Source: Byssothecium circinans (Eukaryota; Ascomycota; Dothideomycetes; Pleosporales; Massarinaceae). Taken from it: a stretch of 64,000 nt of DNA. The notes under the pieces are model-generated. The model made no database searches. It saw nothing but the letters and a program-made list of their open reading frames with translations, and was not told the origin of the DNA. Positions 1 through 11,024 of this stretch are shown here, one piece after another (position 1 is the first letter of the stretch; each line of letters starts with the position of its first letter). Position numbers and translations under genes: made by a program. Location: positions 1,350,362 to 1,414,361 of the forward strand of contig ML976980.1 of NCBI GenBank assembly GCA_010015675.1, read 5' to 3'.

Positions 1-244
1 GAGCAAGCAGATGCGGAGGGGCGCCTGCGTGGGAGAAAGGCGCATAGACCCCCGCGCTGGCGCTAGGTTAAATTGGGTCCCAACGACAGCGACAGGGATG
101 TGTTCTGTTTACAATCAGCTCGGCCAAAACACTCGCTCACCGCAGCGTCAACACCACCCTCAACGCCTTTTTGCCCTTCGCCGCAACCAACATGCGTTGA
201 TTGCTTCATTCACTCTTTGGAAACTCGCATTGGACACTCAACAC

Positions 245-3200
245 ATGGATCCCGCCTCCGAAAACCAGGTACGCAGGCTCCATACATGTGCGCACCATCA
301 GAGTTAACCTGTATCGCAGGGCTTTGTCAAGCCCACGGGCATACGGCCGCCGTCGAAGATAGCCATCCCGTCATCGCCCAAACGAGAGCCCGGTCTCAGT
401 GAAATGTCGGACACCTTGACGAACGCCCGCGGCGCAATCCCGCCGCACAATGGGAGCATCAAACACAAGCCATCAGGGCGTAAGATGGACAGCTTTCACG
501 AGCCGAAGGGTCCGCTGACAATGGTAGTCCCTGAATCGCAAGCCAAGGTACGGAAGACGCTGGCAGAGAAAGCTGGTGAGCCCTACGGCTCCAGGATTGC
601 TCCCCCCTCGAGCGTGCGCGCAGTCAACAGCGCTGTTAAGAACGTCGCCGGGAACGGCCCACACCCCTTCTCTGCTTCTACGTCCCGCGTACAGTCAAAC
701 AACGTGTCTCGATCCAAATCTGTCAAAGCTTTTGGTAACAGCGTGGGTCCGGGAGGTAGAGCAGCCAGTGCGAATGCCTTCGGTGCAAGACCGAAGTCGT
801 CATACGGTCATCACCGAAGCAAATCGCACCACCAAGGCGCTCGTCCCGCCACCTCCATGGTCAAGCGTGGAGAAGAGGACGAGTCAGAACACAAAGGTGT
901 GCTACCTTTTCATATCTCTACAAACCCTGGGAATCTGGAATCTCTCAGAGTTTCCAAGAAGTCCTCTAGAGCACCGCACGACCGCATGTACAACAGCCTC
1001 AATGTTGCGCCCAAAGGGCCCTTTCTTTCGTCCGATTTACGGGCAGTCTCATCTCCATCATCTCTCTTTCCGATCAGTCCGATTCCGGAAGACCCTGCCC
1101 ATGACGACTGCGAAATGCTCTCCAATGGCTTTGAAGCACTCAATCTGAATGCTTCAATCAAGAAGGCTCGCGGCCATCGCATGGGACGTGGACATGCTTC
1201 TAGCAAGAGTCTGGACATTTCCTTGAAGTCAAAGAATATTTCCCATCTTCCACGCGCCACTCCAGTCAAGCCAATGGACCCTCCACCTCGTCCCGCTCCA
1301 CGGACGCCGGCAAGGGCGCCGACGCCACGGGCAGAGACACCCACTCCATTTTTGAACAGGTACACTAACATGCGCGCCCCAGTGTACGACGATACGAGGG
1401 TTTCCACCCTCGAAGCTGAATTCACCGCGTTTAAAGAGCAAATCGAGACAGACATGACCAAGCAGAACGTCCTGAAAGAGTCCATCAAACTATATGAGAC
1501 TAAGAGTGGGTTTCAATACACAAACCTAGGGTGCAATTGCTAACACTTGTTTAGACGCTGAATTAGAGGCTACCATTTCGCAGTACAGGACACAGCTCGA
1601 AGAGCACAAGACGGATCTGCGTGATCTCAAGAGCCTTCTCTCCACCACGAATATGGAGCTGGACACGATGCGAAGGAGCCACAGCTACGAAGTCGATGAT
1701 CTCCGTAGAAAACATCGTAGCGATGTGGAAGACCTCGAAGACCGAAATAGGAAAGACTCTGAACGATTACGGCGAGATCACGAGGACGCGGCAGACAAAG
1801 TCAGGAAAGAGTTTGAAGCGCAGATAGAAAAGCTTCTCAAAATGCATACAGAAGAGTTAGCGGAGATGGAGAAGAGGCTGAAGACTGAATTGGAAGAAGA
1901 GCGGGGCAAGAGGCTGCGAGAGGCGCAAGACGTTCAAGCGGAATATGTGATCAAGCTCAGAAATGCTGGACTGGATGCAGAAACCAAGGAACGCGAGGCA
2001 CAGCTCGTCCAGGGTGAATTGATCAACGTCAAAGCGGAGTTGGACCGCGAGAGAACTTTGAAGAACGGGCTACAAACCCAAGTCACGGAGAGCACGACGC
2101 TCTACCTGACACTAGAGGCTTCGAATAAAGCCATGAGGGAAAAGATCAACTTTCTCGAATCCGACAGTCAAGCTCAGTCGTCTGCGTTCAACGATCTCCA
2201 TGCGCGGATGCAGGAGGCCATCGAAGCTGCCGCTCTCGCCAACGAAAAATTGCGGCAAGAGGAGACTCTGCGCAGGAAGCTTCACAACCAAGTCCAAGAG
2301 CTGAAAGGCAATATCCGAGTCATGTGCCGTGTACGCCCAACGCACACCTCAGAGACTGAGCCTGCAAAGATTGCGTTTCCCGACTCAGACACGGATAGCA
2401 AAGAGGTGGCCGTACAAGGGCCTGAGAAAACCAGTGCCATGGGAACGAATACGACGCAAACATACTCTTACGCCTTCGATCGTGTATTCAGCCCCGCATC
2501 ACAGAACGCCGAGGTGTTCGAAGAGATCAGTCAGCTTGTGCAGAGCGCGCTGGACGGTTACAATGTCTGCATCTTCTGCTATGGTCAGACCGGCTCCGGA
2601 AAGACGTACACCATGTCTTCCGAAGACGGCATGATCCCCCGCGCCACCGCACAAATCTACACCGAAGCCAAGCGCCTCGAAGAGAAGGGCTGGCGGTACA
2701 AAATGGAGGGCTCTTTCGTCGAGGTCTACAACGAAACCTACAACGACCTGCTCGGTCGCTCCGAAGACATCGACAAGAAGAAGCTCGAAGTACGACACGA
2801 CCCGGCGAAGAAGCAAACAACGCTCGAGAACGCAGTCACGGTCGAGCTCGACGGACCAGACCGTGTTGAAGAAATCCTCGCGCGAGCCAGCAAAAACAGG
2901 AGCGTGGCCGCCACCAAGGCGAACATGCGTTCATCACGATCACACTCCGTCTTCATCTTGAAGCTAGTCGGTGTGAACAGCCTCACAGGCGAAAAGAGCG
3001 AAGGGACGCTCAACCTCGTCGACCTCGCGGGTTCCGAGAGACTGGAGCACAGCAAAGCGGAAGGGGCGCGCCTGAAAGAGACGCAGAACATCAACAAGTC
3101 GCTCAGCTGTCTGGGCGATGTGATCAACGCCCTCGGGACCGCGAAGGAGGGTTCGCATATCCCGTACAGGAACTCCAAGGTATGTACATCCTCCCAAACC

Positions 3201-3420
3201 CAAACGATATCTTATGAAGGCGTGGGAGAGAAATTCTAACGTTGGGGATTAGTTGACGTATCTGCTCCAGTACTCGCTGGGCGGCAACTCGAAAACCCTC
3301 ATGTTCGTCATGGTCTCGCCGCTTCAGGCCCATCTGCAGGAAACCGTCACGTCGCTCAAGTTCGCTACCAAGGTGCACAATACGCATATCGGGACGGCGA
3401 GGAAGCAGACGAAGGCGTAG
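245..3420 (+). CDS. klpA: Kinesin-14 (C-terminal, minus-end-directed motor; KlpA/Kar3 type)
   Basis: Microtubule minus-end motor of spindle and nucleus. My model has four exons: 245-268, 320-1505, 1555-3179, 3253-3420 (about 1000 aa). The first exon encodes only eight residues (MDPASENQ). Its 51-nt intron joins it in frame to a basic, Pro/Ser-rich tail (PTGIRPPSKIAIPSS) before the ATG at 404, so I prefer 245 to 404 as the start. Order of parts: disordered tail to about aa 360, coiled coil about 375-640, neck (VQELKGNIRV), then the motor at the C-terminus. The motor has the P-loop GQTGSGKT (about aa 746), switch I SSRSHS, switch II DLAGSER and NKSLSCLGDVINAL. A neck followed by a C-terminal motor is diagnostic of kinesin-14. 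The last intron (3180-3252) splits NSK/LTYLLQ, a conserved motor motif that is restored exactly on splicing. Family assignment is very secure; the first exon is inferred. Confidence 0.95.
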
Positions 3421-4730
3421 ACTCGTCTGTCTCTCGTCTTTCTCTCTTTTTTCCCCTTGGATTCTGTGCTTTTACCTGTTGCTGGCGTTGGTGCGGTCCC
3501 GGACGGAGAAGTGCTGGACCTGGGGCAAGGGTCAAGGTGGCTTGGAAGGGGCTTGCTTGGTTTATATGAAGGAGGTACCGAAACGATGAGGTGTTTGCGG
3601 GGGTCTTTGGGGGGGGGGGATGATGCTTTTTTTTCTCGTCCTCGGTGTTCTTTCCTTTTTTTTTTTTTTGGACTTGAGGTATTTCCTTCCGTCGGTCTGG
3701 AGCGGGCGACTGTGTGAAGTGTTCAAGGTCGTCTTTCTTGCTTATATATGTACATGTACATGCGCCTCCCGTCTGTGCCTGTGCCTGTGCCTGTGTGCTT
3801 GTGCTTGTGCCTGTGTAGTTGAAGTTGAAGTTGGAGTTGGAGTTGGAGTTGGAGTTGGGGTCAGGATCGGCATGTGCTGGATGGGAACGTCTATCTGCAT
3901 ACGTATCTGGCGTTCGCTGGGTGGGTGTAATTGAAATAAACGCCCTCCATCTTTCGTGATAACAACGCTTTTCCCTTCCTTTACTTGATTTGGAAAACTA
4001 ACTACTACTACTACTACCTACTAATTTTACCATATCACCATCATCATCATCGTCGTCGTCGTCGTAATTACTCCCCGCCAACGTCAACGTCAACGTCAAC
4101 GTCAACCAACGCCAACGTCACGCGTACCCAGCCAGTCCTGGTCAGTCCAGTCCTAGTCTATTCTAGTTTACGAGTGTCCCTTAGCTTAGCTTCGCTTTGA
4201 GATGGTTAGTTAGTTAGTATAGGATCCGTACCCTTCTTTACTTTTTTAGTAGAATATACAGTACCAGCTAGGCTAGCTAGCTAGCTAGCTTTCTTTACTA
4301 TATATAACAAGAGCGGACCGAGTTGAACGAACTAAACCAAGGATGCCAAGATCCGCTTGCTTCTTTCTTTTCTTCGTCCACGCCCCGCGAGCCAGCGAGT
4401 GGAGATGAGAGCCCAGCGCCCAGAGGTACGGGTTCCCACGGAGACGCGGCGGTGCGGTCCAACTAGCAACGTGGGGACACTATAGTCGGGCCCAAACCAT
4501 GGAAAAGGCCCTGTCAGGCTCTTTGACACCAAGGCTGGCTGGTTGTGCATAACGACGCGTTGGTCAGATTTTCATTTCTTATTTTTTTACTTTTTGTAAA
4601 CATCTACCATGTATGCCAGGGAAAACACCTCTATATCAATATCAAGCTCAGGCCATTGACCAACAATATACACCGCCCTCCAACTCTGAACCCAATAACG
4701 CCGAAGCATGCTCATCTCAAAGCAGGAGAT
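3421..4730. other. Convergent intergenic region rich in simple repeats
   Basis: This lies between the 3' ends of the kinesin and CTP synthase genes. No gene is seen. It contains poly-T near 3659-3671, TGTGCC-like and GTTGGA-like hexamer runs (about 3773-3855), ACT, CAT and CGT trinucleotide runs (about 4000-4065), a CAACGT hexamer array (about 4078-4105) and an AGCT tetramer run (about 4270-4292). Terminators or poly(A) sites must be here but no single site can be fixed by eye. Confidence 0.7.
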
Positions 4731-6790
4731 CTAAAACAGGCCCGCGTCACCATTCAAGGAAAGCCCATCTACACCGTTCACAAGGGAATTCGCGCCTTCC
4801 TGGTATTCGGCCGTGATCCTGTTGAGCTGGTTCGAACTGGCGGCAATGAAACCGAGGTAAGGGCGACTTGGGTCTAGAACGCGCGACAGGTACTCGGGGT
4901 GGAACTGCACGCCCACGAACCATGGATGGTCCTTGATCTCGATAACCTCCATCCTCACGCCGAGATCATCCTTGCCGATAAAGCTGAGGCCGCCCTTCTC
5001 GAGCTTTCCAACATACTCGGGGTTGACTTCATAGCGATGACGATGGCGCTCGAGAATCTCTTCCTTGCCGTGATAGAGCTTGCGCAGACGTGACCATTCA
5101 CTATTGGACTGGAAGAGCGTGGGATGTAGGCCGAGACGCATAGTAGCGCCCATGGTCTCCTTGTCGATCTCGGCCATGTGGATAATGAGCTTGTTGGCAG
5201 CTGTATCGTTGAATTCGCCAGACGTGGCGTCTGTGATGCCGCAGACGTGGCGGGCATATTCGATGACAGCGACTTGCATGCCCAGGCAGACTCCTAGGTA
5301 TGGGGTTCCCGTCTCACGCGCCCATTTTGCGGTCTTGATCATGCCTTCTGTGCCACGCTGGCCGAACCCACCGGGGACGAGCACGCCAGAAGCGGTACAG
5401 ACGTCTTTCCATGCTGTGTGGTACTTTGCGGGGTCCGTAGTTTGTATCTTGTCTTCAAGGTGCTCCGCGTCGACCCAGCGGATTTCAAGCTTCCGCCCAC
5501 AGCGCATGGCACTGTGTTCGAGCGATTTGACGACGGAGAGATATGAATCGTGTAGCTCTATGTACTTACCAACGAGAGCAATGGTAACGAGGTCCGGCGA
5601 TCGGACGACAGACGCCGTTAGTCGGTTCCATTGCGTCCATGTGGCTCGGCCTTTCTTGGTCAAGGCTTCAGAGAGGGCGAGGTTGTCGAGAGCGAGTATC
5701 TTTTTGAGCAGCGGAATGAGTCCTTGCTGCTCGAGAAGCATGGGCACCTGATAGGTAGACGGCATGTCCTTGACCATGATGACTTGCTCCAAATCGACCT
5801 GACAGAAATGTGCGATCTTGTCGACGGCGCCGCGGACGAGGTCAATCTCGCAACGGCAGGCGATCTGTTGCTGTCAGTCTACATCTCCCTTGTAAAAGTC
5901 GAGAGTGTGGATACGCGTTCCACGTTTTCGACATACCAGATCAGGAACCAAACCCGCACTACGGACCGCCTTGATGGCCTGCTGCGTCGGCTTGGTCTTC
6001 TGCTCGCCATGGATGACGGGGACGTAGGAGACGTGCACCTGCAAGAAATTGTCCTTGCCTGCACGACGCCTCAGCTGTGTGAGAGCCTCAATGAAAGGCA
6101 TGCTCTCGATATCGCCCACGGTACCGCCCAGCTCGATTATGCAGACATCCGGCTCCTCATTCGAGTCGTCGACGGGAATTCGTGCAACCCTCTCGATCCA
6201 GTCTTGTATCGCATCTGTGATGTGCGGAACGACCTGAACCGTCTTGCCCAAGTAGTCGCCCTTGCGCTCGCGCTTGATGACGTGGTCGTAGATCTTGCCC
6301 GTCGTAATGTTATTATCGCGGGTCAGGGTGATGTTGAGGTAGCGCTCGTAGTTGCCGAGATCGAGGTCGACTTCGCCGCCGTCGGACAGAACGAATACCT
6401 CGCCATGCCTAGAATGGGAGTAAGTATCAATTGCAGTCGTCGGTAGGTGTGGTGGACGGCGCACTCCCTCGGGTTCATGGTCCCTGCGTCGACATTGAGG
6501 TACGGGTCGACCTTGATCGACGAGACGTGCTGGGGCGTCAGTACACGGCGTCCGACGCGTCAAGGCGCTGGACTTATCTTGAGACCAATTGTCTTGAGAA
6601 GTAGACCGGTAGAGGAGGCTATGACGCGTGAGTTCAGGCTGCAAGCACGCAGATTCGCGGTTGCGCTGGCGGCATACCTATTATGCCCTGCGTGCTGCGG
6701 TTAGTCTAGCGATCAAAAAGCCGACACATTTCCCATTCTTACCTTCCCCACACCGCTGATGACACCACCAGACACGAGCACGTACTTCAT
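4731..6790 (-). CDS. URA7: CTP synthase (glutamine-hydrolysing)
   Basis: Makes CTP from UTP, ATP and glutamine in the cytosol. Six exons: 6790-6743, 6687-6678, 6618-6578, 6526-6465, 6408-5937, 5864-4731, giving 588 aa, the usual length. The synthetase half starts [16 protein letters not shown] and continues with [12 protein letters not shown], the [15 protein letters not shown] nucleotide-site motif, HGEVFVL and [11 protein letters not shown]. The glutamine amidotransferase half carries the nucleophile-cysteine motif YLGVCLGMQ and the His/Glu motif GVQFHPEY. The 5' end is intron-dense. Exon 2 is only 10 nt, and intron 3 (6577-6527) begins ATAAGT and ends AC. With these choices the protein aligns without gaps to bacterial and fungal CTP synthases as I know them. 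No GT-AG choice I could find keeps the frame there without deleting catalytic-core residues. The identity is certain; the AT-AC splice is inferred from the frame. Confidence 0.96.
6527..6577 (-). other. AT-AC intron (intron 3 of CTP synthase)
   Basis: The intron reads ATAAGTCC at its 5' end and CCCCAGCAC at its 3' end, 51 nt, with TACTGAC as a near-ideal fungal branch site. It joins ...TIGLK to VSSIKVDPY without gap. The donor equals GTAAGT with the first G changed to A, and the final AG is replaced by AC. That is the pattern described for U2-type AT-AC introns, and unlike the U12 donor ATATCCTT. Confidence 0.75.
6678..6687 (-). other. 10-nt microexon (exon 2 of CTP synthase)
   Basis: GGCATAATAG lies between a CAG acceptor and a GTATGC donor. 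Together with CC from exon 3 it encodes G-I-I-A, completing the invariant GKGI(I/A)A(S/A)S motif. Flanking introns are 55 nt (6742-6688) and 59 nt (6677-6619). Without it the conserved motif cannot be built. Confidence 0.8.
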
Positions 6791-7355
6791 GGTTGCTTGC
6801 GGTGTCTGTTGGTATGGTGTCGAGGGCCAGTTTGGGGAAGGGGGAAGGAGAGAAGCAAGCCCAAACGCTGTCGAAAATATTTAAGAGCCACCACTGGCGG
6901 GGGTGGGGCTTGCCTGTTATGCGCGCTAGCACTAGTTGAGGCTTGCGACTATTACTATCATCCTTCAAAGTCAAGTCAATCTCAACCTCATTTCATATTT
7001 TCGCTCCAAAATATACTACTCCAGGCCGCTGAAAATGGTTGGCCTCTCTATCTGCAGAAGTACAACGCAAATGGTATCGTGCTTCCGATGCTACGGTAAA
7101 TGCATTACACCTGTGCCCTTCCCTCACTGCTGCCGACCCTTGGTCCTCCTGTACCTAGGTACACACCTCCGAGTGTGCAATCTCCCAAAACTTGGTCGTC
7201 CGCCATATGAATGGTAAGAAAGTCGTCATCGGGTCGTGGAAATGCTAACTGATATCGGCGAAGATGCTTTAGATATCCAGAATACCAGCGTGCCTCCCAA
7301 GTGCTCTATTTGATCAAAAGCCAAATGTGCTGATAAGAAAGGAACCGAAACACCA
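6791..7355. other. Intergenic region, upstream of CTP synthase
   Basis: About 560 nt between the CTP synthase start and the 3' end of the velvet gene. It must hold the CTP synthase promoter. I see no convincing gene and no clear TATA box at a standard distance. Confidence 0.5.
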
Positions 7356-8776
7356 TCACTCCTTGCGCCGTCGCTTTTTTTCGTCGTCATCGTCATTGTT
7401 GTCGTGGTCTTGACTTTGCGTCAGTCGTTTGCGAGCCAGTGCCTTTTCATTGCCCTTTTTGACTTGAATATTGCATCCTTGCAGCTTCAGTGCGCGCGTC
7501 AGGGCGCTGCTCGGTCGCATTCCAGGAAAGTCCTTGGCAGTATACACGGTAAACACGTCACTCAGCACCTCGTTGAGAATCGGGGAGAATCCGCCCACAT
7601 GGAGATTCATGGGGTCGAGGCGCATCAGGACAAATCGCAGTCTGTACCGGCCATGAGTGCGGCAGGACAGGTCTGGAAAACAGAAAAAACAGCCTTCCAC
7701 ATCATGCTCATCTTTGGCGACTGAAGGCGATGCTACTAGTTGACCCATTAATCGCCGCGTCGTCCTTCGATCGGGCTGGACCAGGGCCGTCTCTTCACTC
7801 GTCCCCTCGGCATTCCATAACGTGCAGTGCACGACGTTCAGCGAGTAGCGGAGTTCCTCCTGTTCAGCAACGCCCGTCTTGGGATCGGTCACAATCAGCT
7901 GAATGATTGGGGGCGGGTCGATGACTCTGCGATCCCTCTCGCCAAATCCGCATGCTCGCGCCGCAATGGGTTGTTGTCGCACGCGAAGCTCGTAGTTGAG
8001 TTTCCTAGCTTGGTCAGCGGGATTCACCTTCCTAATAGGGGTCGAAAGCATGCTTACAGTTGGTCGTTGTAGACGGGCTGCGGTATGGACCCAGGGCGAG
8101 GGATCTGTCTAGGAGGGCCAGCAGATGGGGGCTCAGAATAGGCCAAGGGCCCCACGGAATTTGGAACGGATCCACGATGTGATCCCACGGATCCGCGGAA
8201 TGGAGTGGAACTTGACGCATAACTAGGCGTGTAGCCGGGTGACGGGAGAGGAGCATATGGCCGCTGGTCCACTGGCGAGGCAAGGGGCGCATAAGGTTGC
8301 TCGTGATGCGGCGGCGGCGGATGGTGGGTGGGCCGAGGGTCCTCGTACGAGTAGCGTTGGTCGACCAGTCGACGGGGCGCTCTGGGTTCGAATTGGGTGC
8401 GCGGTGATATTGCTGGGCCATATTGCTGTGGAGAGTAGGGAGGTTCCGATCGCGGTGGCGTGTACGGATTCGGATTCGGATTCGAATGAAGCAGTTTCTC
8501 TACTGGAGCGGCATGGCGAGGAAGAGAGGTCGGCGGGTGCTGGGGGTGTCGTAGAGGGAGACCAGGCTGTATGGACGGTAGTTGGTTGATGGGAGAGCGG
8601 AAAGGGAATTCCGGGCGCTGAGGTGGTACAGTGTCTGGCGGGATCTGGAGCGGCGGCAGACGTCTCGAGTAGTCGAGAAAGGCGGTGGATTCGAAGGCAG
8701 GCAGCTTCTGGGTCTCTGTCATATCTGGAGCTGGACGGGGAGGATGGAGCGACGGAGCATCTGGTGGTTGGGGCAT
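7356..8776 (-). CDS. Velvet-domain regulator, VelC-like architecture
   Basis: Velvet proteins are fungal nuclear regulators with an NF-kB-like DNA-binding fold that link development and secondary metabolism. Two exons, 8776-8058 and 8004-7356 (53-nt intron with CTGAC branch), give 455 aa. Residues 1-240 are a Pro-rich, low-complexity arm. The velvet domain is C-terminal (about aa 240-425): ELRVRQQP, ARACGFGERDRR, IDPPPIIQLIV, LMGQLVASP, GCFFCFPDLSCRTHGRYRLRF and VFTVYTAKDFPGM. The tail ends in an acidic then Lys/Arg-rich stretch, a possible nuclear signal. A long N-terminal arm with a C-terminal velvet domain fits VelC better than VeA or VosA (domain N-terminal). LWNAEGTSE recalls VelB, so the subfamily stays open. 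Family certain, subfamily about even odds. Confidence 0.88.
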
Positions 8777-11024
8777 GCGGTAGTTTATTTGTTCACCTGG
8801 TGCTGCAGGAAGCCGAATTGGGGGGTGTGAAGGCCGGCTGTGTCAACTGGATGTACTGGTTCTGCGGATGGGGCGCGCCAGGGAGTGCAGTGGGCTACAC
8901 AACGTTCAAGGAGTGGTCAGGAATGCCTCGAGTGGCGGGCATTTTAGTTTTATGTCGGCGGGCAGAGTGCAGAGGATCGCCGGAGCGGAGCACTGCACTC
9001 AGCACTCAACCCAGCACTCAGACACGACCGGGGGGGTAGTGGGCTTCAAGGGCTTGACGAGGGTCATGGATGGGGCTTGTTTCTGATGGCCGTCTGGTAT
9101 CAACGGACGCGCATGGGTTGATGGAGGGAGTCCCATCCCAGGTGGAACGGCCTCGCCAAGCGGCTGAGGCTTCGAAGGCCCGGGATTTTGCAGTTATTGC
9201 ATGTGCCTTTGCATCTGCGGTGAGCTGTTGCTCGCAGGCCGGAAGATGCCAGAGATGGCAGCAGTGAGTGAGCAGACAGAGGACGGTGATTGGCGCGGCG
9301 GGCGTCGTATGCTCGGTTTCTGGTGACCTCGCTGCCGACACAAATTGGACGGCTAAAGCCAGGGCAAACGGCATGCTACAGACAGAGGACAGACACAGAC
9401 CACAGAAGCAACGGGACCGGTCTGGCATTGTGCAGTCGCAGGGTCGCACTGTTGCTTGGAGCCAATATCGCAGTGCTGGATTGCGCCGTCACCTCCCACC
9501 GCCGACGGCAGCAGGATCGCAGAGGGCAGCAGGATCGCAAAGGGCAGCAGAGGCAGCAGAGGGTAGCATTGGTCGCGCTGGCCAGTGCCGCATTGGGCAC
9601 GACGGTGGGCGGGCGGGCTCCAAAGCGCACAAGTGGGAGTGCCAGTTCCAGTGGCAGTGCGCCGTGGAGGCCGTGGAGACCATGGGGGCACTGGACGCAG
9701 TGGACGCAGTGGACGCACTGGAGGGCGGCCGCGACATGTTTTGGGCGTTGCCGGCCTGCGTCAAAACCAGGAAACGCCAGATTCGGGCGCAGGCCTGCGA
9801 ATCACCGCCCGCCGGTTATGGCCATCGGCTCTGTGCGAGCCTTCCCTGCCTCCGCGAGCCGGGGACGTGGTTCTGAAGATTCAACGGCTTCGGAGCGATC
9901 CTCCAACAGCACAGACTAGGACAGCAGACTAGGACAGCAGGACCTGGGTACAGTTTATAGTAGGTAGCAGGCAGCAGGTAGCAGGTACTTGCCTGCAGTT
10001 ACTAGTCACCATCTATCTATCTACAGTACTGCCAGCACGTTGTGATATTATGTTCCTGCCATATACCCCAAAGCTCCACCTCCACTCTCCCGCAGTCGCT
10101 TCCACAGCCCACAGCCCACACCCCTCGGCCGCCGCCAGCTGGCAGCGATTCATTTGAGGGCATCCAGTATCAGAGTATCTAGATTCTACAGTACATACTA
10201 TATCGTCATGCGGGGAGGGCCAGGGCCGAGGCCGAGGCCACCGTCAGAATCAGTGGGAAGGAGCGCTGGGCAATGTGCGTCACGGATGCCCTGTGTCGGT
10301 CGCGTTGGGAAGGTGCAACGTCGACTGGGTAGTCGGTGGTTCTTTCCGCTCGAACCCGTCTTCCACCCTTCGTCCCTTCCCAGTCCTAGTTCTACTCACC
10401 ACTCACTCCTGCCACTGCCGGCGCCGGTGCTCACATCGAAACATGATTGTGCACAGGTGCATCCTGGCCGATGCAGCGCAGAGTCACACGCTAGCGCACG
10501 CCGCAAACATCGTGATGCTTCGGGGAGGTCCATAATACCAGAACGCAGCGCAGGTACGCGCCGCCATCCCGTACTCGTGTCGTCTGCTCCGCCGGTCGCT
10601 GTCGAGTGTCGGCCATCTGCACCTCCCCGCTGCCTTCATCTTCCATCACAGCAGCAGCTTGCTTGCCTCATCGCCGCGGACTCGTGGCCGACATTCACGT
10701 ACATGTATGTACAGATGCTGCAATGCGGGGGCAGCCGCGATCCAGAGCACCTGCCCTTTCCATCCGCGACCCTAATTCACCGCCAGCCCGCGTTGGGCGA
10801 ATCACATTCTCCACTCAACCACCCCCCTCCCCCCCCCCCCCCCCCACCACCCCCCATCACCCCCCATCACGCCTCATCCTCCTGCACTGTTTCCGCCACA
10901 CCATCCCCCAACCCTGCCCCGAGCGCCCCGTCCTGGTAACCTGTGAGCCTCTCACCCCTCTCACCCGTCTCGCCTGCTCGCCACAACGAAAACCTCCGAC
11001 GATCGACCCCTCGTCTCGCCTACG
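8777..11024. other. Intergenic region with tandem and homopolymer tracts
   Basis: No gene is supported in about 2.2 kb, although GC-rich sequence leaves several open frames. Contents include GCAGCAG-type degenerate repeats (about 9505-9570), a GTGGACGCA tandem of about four units (9685-9722), AGGTAGCAGGCAGCAGG-like repeats (about 9958-9985) and a long poly-C tract (about 10826-10860). Open frames across 9268-9932 overlap on both strands in several frames and look like repeat artefacts. Confidence 0.55.

Noticed and set aside
5080..6704. + strand frames of 223 and 271 codons across CTP synthase
   Set aside because: Antisense shadows of a highly conserved gene.
9268..9932. Several 200-codon frames near 9.3-9.9 kb
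   Set aside because: They overlap in several frames on both strands and coincide with GCAGCAG and GTGGACGCA repeats, so absence of stops reflects composition.
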